From: Colius striatus
Taxonomy: Eukaryota; Chordata; Aves; Coliiformes; Coliidae
Length of the DNA stretch: 64,000 nucleotides
Assembly (NCBI RefSeq): GCF_028858725.1
Contig: NC_084781.1
Span: 7,138,513 to 7,202,512 of the forward strand
Reading direction: 5' to 3'
Positions 43,001 through 55,593 of the stretch are shown here, in pieces. The position numbers were made by a program, and so were the translations under genes. Below the pieces are notes generated by a model, which was not told where the DNA came from, ran no database searches, and was given only the letters and a program-made list of their open reading frames with translations. How positions within the stretch are numbered: position 1 is the stretch's first letter; each line of letters starts with the position of its first letter.

Positions 43001-46000
43001 CATCCTGGGATGTATTAGAAGGTCTGTGGTTAGTAGGTCAAGAGAGTTCCGTCTCGTCCTCTACTCTGGCCTCCTGGGACCGCATCTGGAATATTATGTC
43101 CAGCTCTGGGACCCTCAGTTCCAGAAGGACAGGTTGCTGCTGGAGAGAGTTCAGTATAGGGCCACCAAGATGATGAAGGGAGTGCAGCATCTCCCTTTTG
43201 ATGAAAGGCTGAGAGAGCTGGAGCTCTTCAGCTTGGAGGAGATCATAAATGTGTACAAATACGTAAAGGGAGGGTGTCAGGAGAATGGAGCCAGGCTGTT
43301 CTCGGTGATGTCCAATGACAGGACAAGGGACAACGGGTACAAGCTGGAACACAAGAGGTTCCAAAGAAATCTGAGGAACAATTTCTTCTCTATGAGGGTG
43401 ATGGGGCACTGGAACCGGCTGCCCCAATCGGTTGTGGAGTCTTCTTCTCTGGGGACTTTCAAAGCCTGCCTGGATGAGTGCCTGTGTGACCTACTCTGAG
43501 TGGCCTGGTGTGGCGGGGGGTTGGACTAGATGATCTCTTGAGGTCTCTTCCAACTCTTAACATTCTGTGACTTTGTGAGAGCCTCCATGGCAGACGTGTC
43601 GGTCGAGTCGGGGAGCACGCATGTTGAACCCGAATAGCGGGCTCCTGCGATGGAGAGGAGAGCTCCCGTCACCGATCCGTCTTTGCTACCTCACGTACGG
43701 AAGCTGAAGTGGGAGGTTTGCGGCACGGAACCGAGTCTGGCAGCAAGCGCGACTGTTTTTCTGGCCACGATGAGTCGATGTCACCCATTGTTCTTAAAGG
43801 TCTTGCCGTGGCACGGCTGCTTCTGGTTGAGGCTGTCAACTGATCTCCTTCCTTTTCTTTCTAGGTGCTGTGCTGCCACCTGTCAGCTGAAGCTGTGAGA
43901 TTCCCCGTCTCTGTTACTCAGCAGTCCCCGTCTGCCGTGTCCGTGGACACCTATCGCGTCACTTTGGCCGCGCTGCAGGCTCAGGTAACGGCTGCCATCG
44001 AACTTTTTTCTTTTTCCTGGCCTCGTGATGATCGAGGAACGTGGATTCCATTTAGCTCCGATAAAAGCTGCCACGTGCCAGAAGACAAAAGTGCTGAGGG
44101 AGAATGCTGAGGGAGCTGGCTGATGTGATTGCTAAGCCTCTCTCCATCATTTTTGAACAATCACGGAGGACAGGTGAGGTGCCTGTGGACTGGAGAAGGG
44201 ACAATGTCACTCCAGTCTTCAAAGAGGGCAGGAAGGATGACCCAGGAAGCTACAGGCCGGTCAGCCTCATCTCCATCCATGGAAAGGTGATGGAACAGCT
44301 CATCCTGAATGTTGTCGCAAAACATATGAAGGAAAAGATGGTTGTCAGAGGGAGTCAAAAAGGATTCGCCCAGAGGAAATCTCATTTGACCGACCCGATA
44401 GCCTTCTGTGATGGCATAACCGGCTGGCTAGATGAGGGGAGAGCAGCAGATGTCATCTACCTTGACTTCAGTGAGGCTTTTGACACTATCTCCCATAACA
44501 TCCTCCTCAGAAAGCTCAGGCAGTGTGGCTTGGACGAGCGGACGGTGAGGTGGATCGAGAGCTGGCTGAACGACAGAGCCCAGAGAGTGGTGATCAATGT
44601 CACGGAATCGAGTTGGAGGCCTGTGGCCAGTGGAGTTCCACAGGGATCGGTTCCGGGGCCGGCCTTGTTCAACATCCTCATCAACGACCTGGATGAGGGG
44701 ACAGAGGGATCCTCAGCGAGTTTGCTGACGACACCAAACTGGGAGGACTGGCTGATTCACCAGAGGCTGTGCTGCCAGTCAGCGGGATCTCAACCGGCTC
44801 GAGAGACGGGCAGAGAGGAACCTCGTGAGGTTCAACGAGGACAAGTGTGGAGTCCTGCATCTGGGAAGGAACACCCCCTGCACCGGTACAGGCTGGGGAT
44901 CGAACTGCTGGAGAGCAGTTCTGTAGAGAGAGACCCAGGACTCCTGGTTGACAATAAACACGAGACAGCAATGTGCCCTCATGGCCAAGAAGGCCAATGG
45001 CATCCTGGGATGCACCAAGAAGAATGTGGCCAGCAGGTCGAGGGAGGTTGTTCTCCCCCTCTACTCTGCCCTGACAAGACCTCATCTGGAGTACCGTGTC
45101 CGGTTCTGGGCTCTCCAGCTCAAGAGGGATGGAGAACTTCCAGAGAGAGTGTGGTACAGGGCCGCCAAGACGATCAGGAGACTGGAACATCTTTCATATG
45201 GGGAAAGGCTGCGGGACCTGGGGCTGTTCCGTCTGGAGAAAAGAAGACTGAGGGGGAATCTTATTAATATTTACAAATATCTAAATGGTGGGTGTCAGGA
45301 GGTTGGGACATCCCTTTTTTTCTGTTGTAGCTAGCAACAGGACGAGGGGTAATGGGATGAAGCTGGAACACAAAAAGTTCCATTTAAATGTAAGAAAAAA
45401 CTGTTTTACTGTGAGGGTGATGGAGCGGTGGAACAGGCTGGCCGGAGGGGTTGTGGAGTCTCCTTCCTTGGAGGTCTTTGAGGCCCGCCTGGACGTGTTC
45501 CTATGTGACCTGATCCAGGTGGAACCTGCTTCTGCAGGGGGGTCGGACTAGATGATCTCTAAAGGTCCCTTCCAGCCCTACCGTTCTATGATTCTGTGAT
45601 TCTAAGAGTCACCTCCTGGAAAGAGAAACCGACTGTGGGTATTTGTTCTGATCCAGGTGGAGATCCGCTTGGGGGAGGTAGAGAATGAAGGTCTTCTGGT
45701 GTCGTGGATGTTCAAGGACAGACCAGACCTGAACCTTTCAGTTCTTCCAAGACATCGGCCTGACGAGGTGAGCGGTAAACGACAGGAAGCTGGACCAGAG
45801 CGGAGGAAGGGCGGGAGGGTCGGAAGCGGCACTTGATGTGCTTGGAGGAAGGCCGCCATGGAGGGGAGATGTTATAGCGGCTCGCCAGGGGGTACCGGCT
45901 TGATGCTGTCAAATGAGTGTATCCTGGAGCGGGCCAAAGCGGTACCGATGCCCTTTGTCTGAGTCGATCCGACAGCCAAACAGTAGTCTGTGTAGCAGAC

Positions 46001-49000
46001 GAGTCTTTCTGTTTACGTAGGACCCCCGCAGTTGTCGTACGTAGAGCTGCAGAACGAGTTCGGTTGGTCTGTCGGTTTCAGTTTGAGGTTTGGGGCTGCT
46101 TTTTTGTTTGTTAGTGGGTTTTGTGGAGAAGTTAGCGCAGGGAACCGGTATGTTTTAGAGGCTTGTTGAGCTCCATGTGAGCGTGCTTGCGCTTCTGGAG
46201 CCCAGATAGGTTGGTCAATTTGTTTGTTTTATTGATGCGGGAATTCGACTGTTCTCTGGATGTCGCAATCATGCCATCTTGTGAGGCGGTTACTAGCTGG
46301 CAAACCGTCAAAGCTAATTTCCAGGCCACTTGTAGGAAGGAAACATATCTATCTCGTTATGACTTTCCTGCCATTCCTCTTGATTTGCCGAGGAAAGAAT
46401 GAAGGAAGAGTGGACCTGTCCACCATAAAGGATCTGATCGAGGATACCGTTGTCAGCACTCGACCGGCCGTGATGGTGAATATGAAGGCCTGCACTGCCG
46501 GAGCCGACGAGGTAAAGCGCTCTCCTTGTGTCTTTCTCGTGCCTTGAAGGCCGTGCCCTGGCATGGTCGCGAGGGCCGGGGCTCGGGCAGGAATCCAAGG
46601 TCGAGACCAGCCTCCAGGTGATGGCTGCACCTTGGCCTGTGCCATCGTAGGAGAGGGCTATGGGCATGGGGACTGAGCGCGATTAGGAAACCCTCCAAAG
46701 GGCACCTCTCCTTGAGCCTTGTTTCCCAAGCGCTGGTTGCGTCGAGACGGAGCCGTGCCGCCCGAGATGGGTGTCTTTTTACCCCGACGCCGAGGCTCCG
46801 TCCCGGACGACCTTTACGCACGTGGAGCGGTTCGTGGCTGTTTGTCCTCTTCGGTTGTCCGTCAGGCAACTGGCAAGCTTGCTGTTTTTCCTGTCTGCCT
46901 TAATCTGCCCATTTGAAATATCACGGGGGCTCGCCGGAGGTCCACGGCTTAGGGAACCCGCAGCATCTCTCGACTGGTCTGCGGCTGTTCCTCCGCGTCG
47001 GTACGAGGGATGACTCGGTAGACGTGCGGACGACTGTAGCGTGTCTCGCTGCCGTTCACCACTGACTGAGCGATCGGCATCTCTGTCATCGTTTCTCAGG
47101 TACCCGGCAATAAGTCGACTCGAGAGACCCCATCTGGAGCGGTGGCAGCCCCTCGGCCTTGCAAGCTGTTACTCAGAAACCTTCGAGTGCTGAACCTGGG
47201 CTGTCAAGGAAAGGGAGGTAAGCATGAGAACATTGCCAATCCGCGGGGTGAGGGCACGGGCGGTGAGATCAGAACGAGTGGAGATTTTGTGTGGATTTGA
47301 ATCGAAGAGAGGGGTGCGTGTCTGTCCAGCCATTGCCAGTCATTGACGAGCGGCGCATGCGCGCTCCGTTCCTTCCGCTGTAGGCATCGGGGAGATATGC
47401 TGCGTGGCAGAGCTAGACAGCCCAGCACAGCGGAAGCGGACGAGGCCGGTGATGGCCAGCGGTGCCGGCGCTGCGGCGGAGATGGAGTGGAACGAGGAGC
47501 TCTTTCTGTAAGTGCCTGCCTACCTCCCTCCGGCGTGGTCTCCGAGTGAGGCGGATGGCGCTGAGGCAAAGTCCACGGCGCGTGTTTATGCCGGCTGCGT
47601 CACGGGCTACTGGTTCTGGCGCTCGGCCTCAGCTTGTGTGCTTATTTCACACTCCCCTTGATGGTCTGCGTTTTAATGGGATGGGTGGAAGTGTCGATCG
47701 CGGGCAGCGTGTGGGAGCGGCTGGTGTGGAAGGCCTGTGGTGTAAATCTTGGCCTTGCGGGCGGATCGCGCTCTCAAATTCCGTGGCAGCCTACGCGATC
47801 CCGTGCGCAACGTGAACCAGAGTTCTCTGCTGTGTAGCTTGCTGCCCTTTTTTGCGTCTTCCGAAGTAGCTCACGTGCCCTGGAGGTTTGGAAACGAGAT
47901 GAGGCGTGTGACGTTTGAGCGGCAAGAGATATGGAAGGGGGTGGTTTGCTGCTTGGCTGCTTTGCAAAGATTGCCAGATAATGGCCTGTCTTCTTCTGTT
48001 TTGACAGGGAGCTGGGGCCAAGAAGTAAAGAGCTGAAGCTGCAGGTGCTGGGTAACAGAGACGGAGCGGGACGTGAGTACTAACTGCAGCATGTGTTTTT
48101 GATGGAGGCTGTGCAACAGCCACCTTTTTAAGGGAATCTCTTTGTAGCTTGGTAAAGACAAGCGGAGGGAAAGACTGCCACCCCTGCCCTTTCACCCATG
48201 CCTTCCCCGAGCCCAGGACCTGCCAAAGCGCCTCGGCCATCTTCATCGGCCCACGGTCCGCTTCCCTGAAGCGCGGGTCGCCGGATAGATGTCTGAGGTG
48301 CTGAGGTCACGTGGCGTGTCTTGTTTCCTCGCTTCTTGCAGATGTGCTGCTGGCACACACCACGCTTTTGCTTGATTCTTTCGGCAAACGACCCTCTGGG
48401 AGACAGGCCTGCTCGCTGGCCCCTGTATCCGGGCGGTCACTGGCGGCCGAAGCCACCGTTACGTTGGAGGTGAGCTCACAACTCTGTAAGGCCAATACGA
48501 ACGTGCGTTCTGTGAGCCGGAGATGAGTGCTGTCGGGCTGAGGTTCATCGCGGGGTATGGTCGCGGGCCCTCTAGGCCCGTAGGGGTGTTGCCTGGGCTT
48601 CGGTCCTCGAGCCTCCCTCTGTTTGAGTGGCCTGTGGTGGGGGTGGCTCCTCTGTGCCCGGAGCGATGGCTTTCGTCGCTCCTTGCGTGACTTTCCATCT
48701 CGGAGGAGGACAACCTCTCTGATCTGCGCTTTTCTCTTTGTAGCTGCTATTCCAGGAGTCTCCTGCATCTTTGAACACTCAGCACGCGACATCTCCACGA
48801 AGCAGCATCACCCCCACTAAGAAGGTGGAAATGGACCGGACTGTCATGCCTGACGGTACCATCGTGACTACCGTCACCACGATTCAGTCCCGGCCCAAGG
48901 TGGACTGCAAACTGGGTGAGGTCCCACCGTGACGCACGTCTCGTATGTACGTGTGGCTACTGCAGGTGGGCAGACTCGGCTCCGATGTTCTCGAGGCTGC

Positions 49001-51296
49001 TCTCATGGGCGGTAATGAAACTGTCTAGCCGTTGTGTGTTACAGTGCATCGGGCTAAGCGTGTTGCTGCTCTTCCTCTCTGTCGGCTTCGCTGCCAAAGA
49101 AGCCGTGTGTGCTGAACGAAAACATGTTGACTTTGCTCGTTAGCGGTCGTTGCCGCTTGCAGTCTGACGTCCAGCTGACTGCGGCGCTGTATCGTCTGTG
49201 AGGCATGGCTGGGAAATGGTGTGAATAGGGTCACCTCGGGTGTTTTTTTTTGCAATGGGCTTCTTACTGTTTTGTCATTGCGGAGCCGCACAGAGCTGGC
49301 CCCTGCTGCCTCTCCAGCCCGCTCGAGGCTTCGTGGGGGTCGCGTGTAGGACACCGTGATACGGCGGTGAAGTCACCTAAGCTTCGTCTCCGCTTACTGT
49401 TGCGTCTGTGTTTGCCTTTCTTTTCCTGTGAAGATTCACCTTCGAGGTCGCCTTCCAAGGTGGAAGTGACTGAGAAGAAGACGACGGTGCTTTTGGAGAG
49501 CGGCTGTGCTTGTGGCCACGTGGCCGGCGGTAGCCGTAAGTGCTTGGAAATCTGAGGCTCTTACCGGAGCAATTGCTCTCCTTTGTCTTTCCTGGAGAGT
49601 GACGGTCTGAATGTGGGTCTCTGTTTGCAGGGGAAGAGAATGTCTGAGTGCCTGAGCAAAGGCGGGAGGGAGAGGTGGGGGCGGGTAAAAGAAATTCTGC
49701 TTTGGCTGTCGGGTCTGTGAGTCTGTGTGTTTCCCTGCTCGATGAGAACGTTCTGGGCTATTGTGACCCAAAGGGCGTCACTCACCATGTTCCTTGTGTG
49801 GAGCGTCGTAGCTAGTTTGATGGTTTGCCAGGGAGGTTGCCTGGACTCGTGGCGATCTCTGGAAGTCTCTGTCGAGCGAAAAGGGTATTTTAACCTGATG
49901 GAAGTTAAGAAATAAAACTTCTCAGGCGTCTGGCAGCACCGAGAGATTCGAGGAGCTTCTGTCTTTTCTTTCTTTTCAACGGGTCCATGAAATTCCCATT
50001 CTGTTGCGCTTGGCAAATGGCCTCTTACCTGTGCCGCCGGTCACTGCCTCACACGTCGGTATCTTTCTCTTGCTCAGGGGACAGCCGTACGCCCGACGGC
50101 TTGGATCCGGTGGCTGAGACAGCGATCAGGCAGCTAACCGAGGCGAATAACAAGCCCGCCAAGAAGACACCGACAAAACGTAGCACGCTGATCATCTCGG
50201 GAGTTTCCAAGGTCTCTGGTGTTTAGGGGGCTCCACCTCAAATCTGGGAGGTTGTTTTGAGGGATGCATGCGTGAAACCACCCTATCCCGTAGGGATCGG
50301 TGCAAGAAGGGTCTGGCGTGGTCTCAGCGGCTCCAGAGAGCCTTTTCGTCCCTTCCTTGCGGCTCGTTGCCGTGTCCCGGTGGGTGTGGAAGGTACCTCG
50401 CCAGTCTGCAGGGTGGCTGGCGGCGGCGGTTTGCAAAGGGTGGGTGCGGAAAGGGAGGCTGCTACCCAAGCCCGTCGGGAACATTACGTAGATTCTAAGG
50501 AGTTCTCCTCGGACTTGCCTCGGGAGTGAGGGGGGTGCTGTGGAACACTTCGAAATCGGCCGCGTTCCCCTACATTTCGGCAAATGCATGAAGATAATAT
50601 GTCAGTGGCATCTAGTGTATGTAGATGTTGAGGGAAGAAAGAGATGGATGTGATCCTTCAGCTTTCGTCTTCCTCTCTCTCCCCTTCTTGCTCCCCTCTA
50701 GGTACCCATCGCTCAAGATGAAGCGGCACTTTCTCTGGGTTATGCCGCGTCTCTGGAGGCCGTGGCGTATGGGGATTCCACGTCAGAAGGCATGGCTGAC
50801 CGGACGCACGATTCTACCGAATTGTCGCAGCCGCCAGAAGCATCACTGTCGGGACAAAGGGCGGGTCAGGAGCCGGATGAGACGACGCGTTCGGACATCT
50901 CCGAGAGACCGTCGGTGGAAGACGTTGAGTCTGAGACGGGCTCCACGGGAGCCCTCGAGACCAGGAGCTTGAAAGATCACAAAGGTAAGGATGAACAGAT
51001 AGAGCGTACGCTTAACCTTAGTTCATCATACTCGACCAAGAGGCGTGGTTTTGGCGTCATTCCTTTTTGCATCCGCAGTTAGTTTTCTTCGGAGCGGTAC
51101 CAGGCTCATCTTCCGGAGGAGGAGCAAGCAGAAGGAAGTGGGCCTGAGCCAGTCGCATGATGACTTGCCCAACGTCACCGACTCCACCGTTGGGAAGAAA
51201 GGCAGCGGCTTCTCCCGCCGCCTCATCAAGCGCTTCTCCTTCAAGTCTAAGTCCAAACCCAAAGCTAGTGATGGCACGATGGCAGGTGAGAACTGA
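40096..51296 (+). CDS. C2CD2L: C2CD2L (TMEM24), ER-PM contact lipid transfer protein
   Basis: ER-anchored protein of ER-plasma membrane contacts, carrying an SMP lipid-transfer domain and a C2 domain; in mammals it moves phosphatidylinositol and supports insulin release. Exons: 40096-40344, 41476-41571, 43865-43984, 45657-45767, 46398-46511, 47100-47217, 47384-47507, 48008-48072, 48342-48469, 48744-48915, 49434-49535, 50078-50211, 50702-50984, 51079-51296; in phase, 677 residues (human 706). N-terminal membrane helix ([20 protein letters not shown]), SMP region exons 1-5, C2 region about exons 6-9, then the conserved [41 protein letters not shown] and [14 protein letters not shown]. The polybasic tail [13 protein letters not shown] is the PM-binding segment. 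The end is the least sure part: a GTGAGA donor overlaps the last codons and could splice on. The donor of exon 12 (GTCTCT) is weak and the acceptor of exon 5 is inferred by phase. Confidence 0.92.
41760..42870 (+). mobile_element. CR1 LINE in C2CD2L intron 2 (first copy)
   Basis: Plus-strand CR1. It opens in the reverse transcriptase region ([17 protein letters not shown], then [11 protein letters not shown] in another frame), runs into the 3' UTR, and ends CCATTCTATGATTA at 42870. It is 5'-truncated. About 200 bases near the end of ORF2 are missing around 42495. Several frame breaks; inactive. Confidence 0.9.
42880..43578 (+). mobile_element. CR1 LINE in C2CD2L intron 2 (second, older type)
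   Basis: Plus-strand CR1 3' portion with a long open stretch (42942-43499) covering the ORF2 end. It begins within about ten bases of the first copy's 3' end. Its terminus (CATTCTGTGACTTTG) and residues differ from the other copies, so it is another subfamily. 5'-truncated and inactive. Confidence 0.88.
44092..45604 (+). mobile_element. CR1 LINE in C2CD2L intron 3, longest copy
   Basis: About 1.5 kb of plus-strand CR1. An open frame from 44104 carries reverse transcriptase blocks [41 protein letters not shown] and [14 protein letters not shown]. The frame then shifts just before the catalytic FADD segment, so the enzyme is dead. A second frame (44948-45334) holds the ORF2 end. The 3' end is CTATGATTCTGTGATTCT at about 45603. 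5'-truncated, and relatively young from its intact stretches. Confidence 0.92.
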
Positions 51297-54200
51297 AGGA
51301 TGGAGAGGTCTGTCGGAAAGGTTGCGCAGAGATACTTTTCTAGTCTCTTGTCTTCCCGCTCCGTGGTATCTGTGACCTACGGTCTGGTTCCTTCTGACCT
51401 TGGCTGAGGGAAGATGCCCCGGTGCTTTATGCTATTTGGGGAGCGGAGGTGGAGAACCTGGGGCGTGGGCCGCTTGTTTGCTCTGGCTTAGCCTCCTCCT
51501 GCTCTCGTACCCCACTGTGCCGCCCTAGAAAATCCCGGTGGTGTTCCCGTCCCTGCGAAGGTCCCGGGAGCTGTGGAAGCGTCCCACAAAAGGGACGAGG
51601 GGCTCTCGAGCGACACCCTCGGAGTTAAAGATGAAGAGAGAATCGCCTCACCTATGTTGCTGAGGAGCGTGACGTAGCCTCGGTCGTCTCGCCGCTTCCG
51701 CTCGGTATTGAGGCCGTAACCAGACTGAGGTGCGAGGTGACGTGTTCCCGGGCTGTGAGCTGTCGGTAGAGTGAGTTGCGGTTGTCCCCCTCACTCTGCT
51801 GTTAGATCGGTCTTTGGTTTGAACGGGGTCAAGGTGTGTCTGCTCTCTGTGTTGTGCTGTTGAAGGAAGGCGTCTTTAAGGAGGTAGAGGTTGTACCTGC
51901 TGGGTGAGCTTCTGTAGAAGCCCAGGCCCTTGTGAGAACGTGCCGTTGGCTTTGCTGCCCTGTGAAGTTACGGCAGCTGCTCGGGCGCTGGTGTATTGCA
52001 AGACTTTTTCTGAGTCTAACGGTCCCGTACTCTTTTTCTTAAACGTGAGAGCGTGTCAAGCCGTCTCAGTACGCAACGGTCAGAGGCTGGCGCCAGAGGT
52101 TTTTGCCGCACTTCTGAAGCGTGATTCAGGGGTTCGCGTATGCGAGGAGGGCCGCTGGGGCTAGCGAGTGTCGTCCTCGTCGCTGTAGACTGGAGGTGGC
52201 AAATGCGAACGAGGTTCACGTCTGACACGCGCGCCTAGATCTCGACTGGAGTACGTCAGTCTGCTTCGGGGGAAGGAGGCGATAGGAAAGATAGGAGTAA
52301 AATTGAAACTCGAGTTTGTTGTGGTCTCAGAGACTGAGGATCTCTCTCTTTCTAGCCGTGTTTGATGGGCGATTACTACCGTGTGTCAGGGTGCTTTCCT
52401 GAATGCGGCTCATTGGCACCAGGACGAAAATGCTGGTTTTGGTTTCGAGCTGGTGGAAGGCTCATCTGGGCATCCCCCAGGCTGCCGTCTGTGGAAGGAG
52501 CGGCGCGTGGGATGCATGAGGGTCAGCGTGTATCTTCCCTTGAATTTTTAGCGTCGCTTTTTATCACGGGCAGTATATTGTCGTGAAGGTTTTTATGGGG
52601 CTAGGTGGCTCAGAAGGGAAAGAGATGTCATTGCGTTTCCTATCGGAGGTGTACTTTCTGCCGTTTCGTCGCTTCTCAAAGTCGTACAGCGTAGGACTGG
52701 TACCGCTTGTTGTCTTCTAAATATTCTCGCTGAGTACGCCGCTGTTTAAGGTGGCGCGGGGTAGGCAGGAACGGCTCAGGTTTGTGTGCCGTGAGTTCGG
52801 TTTCTCCGGTAAGCTCCTGATTGACGCGTCGATCCTTTCTCTTCAGGTCTGTCTGTGGCTTCCTTTCTGCACGCGTGGTCATTTTTGTCCCCTGAGTAGC
52901 AGGTGGCCGGTGCGGTCCATCCCAATTATGTGAGAGGGGGTGGCTCTCCCAGCTTCCAGCGATGAACCCCTCTCACGGGGGAGGTGTGAATACTGCCGTG
53001 AGAAACGGTTTTTTTCGTCCTCAGCTTCTCGGGAGGAAAGAGGAGGTCATGTAGTTCTTTGGCCTCTGGAGACTGTAAAGACGGAGTCCTGGGGAGTTTT
53101 CCCTTGTAGAACTTGTTGCTTATGGAAGTCTCTTTTGTATCTAATCTGTGGTTGTGCCTCTCCGCTTTGACACTATTTGAAATCTGCTTTTCCGTGCTCA
53201 AGTTCTTTTGGGTACCTGTGTCCGCTCCTCGGTGCCGTCGCGGGGTCCGCAGCATTGCGTCACGCCCGGGACCGTGAAGCGACCCTGGTGAGTGGTGCGG
53301 GCCACCGTCATGCTTTTTGGGTTCAAACACTATGTGGTTGTGAGGTTCCCATCTCGAATTGTAGGCTCATTGTTCGCAGCTTTTGGCCTTGGTATTTGAG
53401 AGAACACGTGGGGGAAGCAGAGCGGCGGGCTTGAATGCACGGAGGCTTCTGAAGGAGTTTGACCTTCTGAGGAGGGCCTGTGTTTCGATTGCTGTGTTTC
53501 ACTGATGGCTATACTAGTAGAAGCTGTGACTGGCAAATGAAGCATACATTGTTGGTGGATGGGCGTGTCTGGCGTTTTTGGGGTTTTTTTTTGGCTACGT
53601 CGACTGAACGGAGCTAGTCAGAAACAGTTAGGTGGCGAGAAGCATAGCAAAAACCTCTGACTGGTACTAGGGGGCCCTGGGCGTGTGCCATTTCTAGACC
53701 AGAACCCGGCAAGTGGCCGAGTGTATGTTTGGAAACGGTTGCGTTGTGCTTTTTTACGTCAAGCGATGCCACTTCCTTGTCATGATGGCCTTTCTCTGTT
53801 GTTTTCTGCATCTATGGACGAATCCTTTCTGGGTAGCTGGCAAGGTGCTTGTACGTCGGGTGGCTGCCATTTGCGTGTTACAAGGTCTTGTGCGTTGTTT
53901 TCCTCTCGCTCCTCCCCAGGTGACATAGAGTGTCACGGTAGAGTAATGACCGGCTGTGGCTAAACTGTTTCGGAAATGGTCTTTGTTTACTCGTGATATC
54001 GCAGCTCCTCCTACCGGCGTGACTGCTCCACGCCGCCTTTCCTCACTCGTGCGGGTACCGGACCAAATACCCATGCCGAATTTGAGTTGGCGCCCCTCCT
54101 CGTGCGTGCTCTTTTGTACTTGGATGCCTTCTCTCTGGGAGGATTATTTTAACCCCAGATTGTTTAGAAGAAAAAAAGTTTGGAATTATGTAGGTGTTTG

Positions 54201-54310
54201 AGAAGAAACGGAACTAATTTGGACTTAGTGAATGAAGTTCTTGCACCTTTGTCAATGTTGAAGAATAATTCCGTTGCTGTGTAATGGCTTGAACCTGTTA
54301 ACTTATTAAA
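51297..54310 (+). other. C2CD2L 3' UTR or 3' flank, no second gene seen
   Basis: Three kilobases of unique, moderately GC-rich sequence with no convincing exon chain. I see no AATAAA; the first plausible signal is ATTAAA at 54305-54310. Directly after it, a CCGCAG acceptor at 54317 could join the C2CD2L exon 14 donor in phase (see findings). Confidence 0.4.
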
Positions 54311-54317
54311 TCCGCAG

Positions 54318-54993
54318 GGAAATCAAAACTCGACTCTGAGTCTGACTTTGTACCTGCTGATGGCCGGCGAGGTGGGCTTTGGCTTTCTTCGATGTTTGAG
54401 GGAGTATTTTGTTCACGGCCCTCATTCATAAAACAATTGTCTCTGGAGAGTCCTTTTTGTTGACTGCAGACACTGCCTGGGGGAGTGTGGCTCATCTCCC
54501 ACATCGTTCCTGCAGCTCGAGGTGCCATCCGAGCGCCCACAGTCTGGACATTCTGAGCTGTGGAAGGGCCGGAAGGGGCTCGGAGAAAGAGGTGGGGCTG
54601 ACTGCAAGATGGAGACTGGGTCAGGGAAAAAGCGTGGCCTGCTTTTGGCTGAGCCATGGGAAGGGCAGGGCCGGGGTCGAGGAGACAGGTGTTGGTCTGG
54701 GGTTGGGAGTTGAAGAGCGTTGCCTCTGCAAGCTGTTGGAGGGCTTTGACCACCACCTGTGTGCATTTCTGGGGCATGTGGGGCCTAAGAGTCTCTGCAG
54801 TCCGCCGTGGGAGTTGCGCTGTCCCGCTCGCTCGGCGCATCGACTGGAAGCTGCCTCTGTCTGTGGAATGGAGCAGTCCCGCCTCTTCGAGGGAGGAAAT
54901 GATCCCTATTAATAGTCCTTGAGAGGCTACGTGTCTGACGCATAATGGTGGGTCTGCGTAGATATCTGAAGACGTGGTGTGCGCGTGGGTCAC
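54318..54993. other. Unassigned GC-rich stretch, open on both strands
   Basis: A minus-strand frame is open for 231 codons (54993-54298) and a plus frame for 167 codons (54409-54912). Both are Pro/Ser/Gly-rich without recognisable domains. Openness on both strands points to composition rather than coding. No repeat family recognised. Confidence 0.25.
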
Positions 54994-55189
54994 GTATGCC
55001 TCTGAGTGAGAGATGCTATGTATGTGTGAGCCCTGACATTTAAGAGAGCTGTAAGATGTTCGGTGTAATGTCTTGGATGGATGCCAGTTGAGTAACTGGA
55101 GCTATGAAGAGGAAGAGAGAGCACGAGAGGGAGAGAAACATCTGAATTGTATGGTTTTCTGGTCGTCACCGAGAGCAGAAGTTGAGGTG

Positions 55190-55590
55190 AGTGCCAGATC
55201 CTTAGGCACCTGTCTGTCTTCTCTGGTATCGTGATTCTGTCTCGCTCCCTCCATGTCTCCTCCTTCTTCCCAGATCCCTGCCGTTCTCTGCCTCTCTGTG
55301 ACTCGGTGTCTTTGTCGTGCCGTTGTTGGTTCTCTGCCGTTATCTTTTTGCCTGTCTGTCTGCCTGCCTCCCTGACCCTCTCTGTCAATTTTTTCACTTA
55401 CCTGTACTCTATGTCTTTTCCCTGTTCTTGTGTCCACCTCCTGGTCTGTCTCGTTATTCCTTAATCCCGGTCCCCGTTGCTTCTTTTTCTTTCTGCGTCT
55501 CTCCGTCCTTCTCCGTGTGTCTGTTTCCTCTCTCCCTGCTCTATCTTCTCATCCTGTTCACTATCCTTTCCCTGTCGGTCTCTTTACGAT
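55190..55590 (+). repeat. Pyrimidine-rich low-complexity tract
   Basis: About 400 bases dominated by C and T on the + strand (CTGTCTGTC, CTCCCT and CTCTCT runs), ending exactly where a CR1 begins. Open frames inside are low-complexity artefacts. Confidence 0.75.
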
Positions 55591-55593
55591 CTT

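Noticed and set aside
44104-45267. 387-codon frame as a host gene
   Set aside because: It is CR1 reverse transcriptase, 5'-truncated and frame-broken, ending in a CR1 3' terminus.
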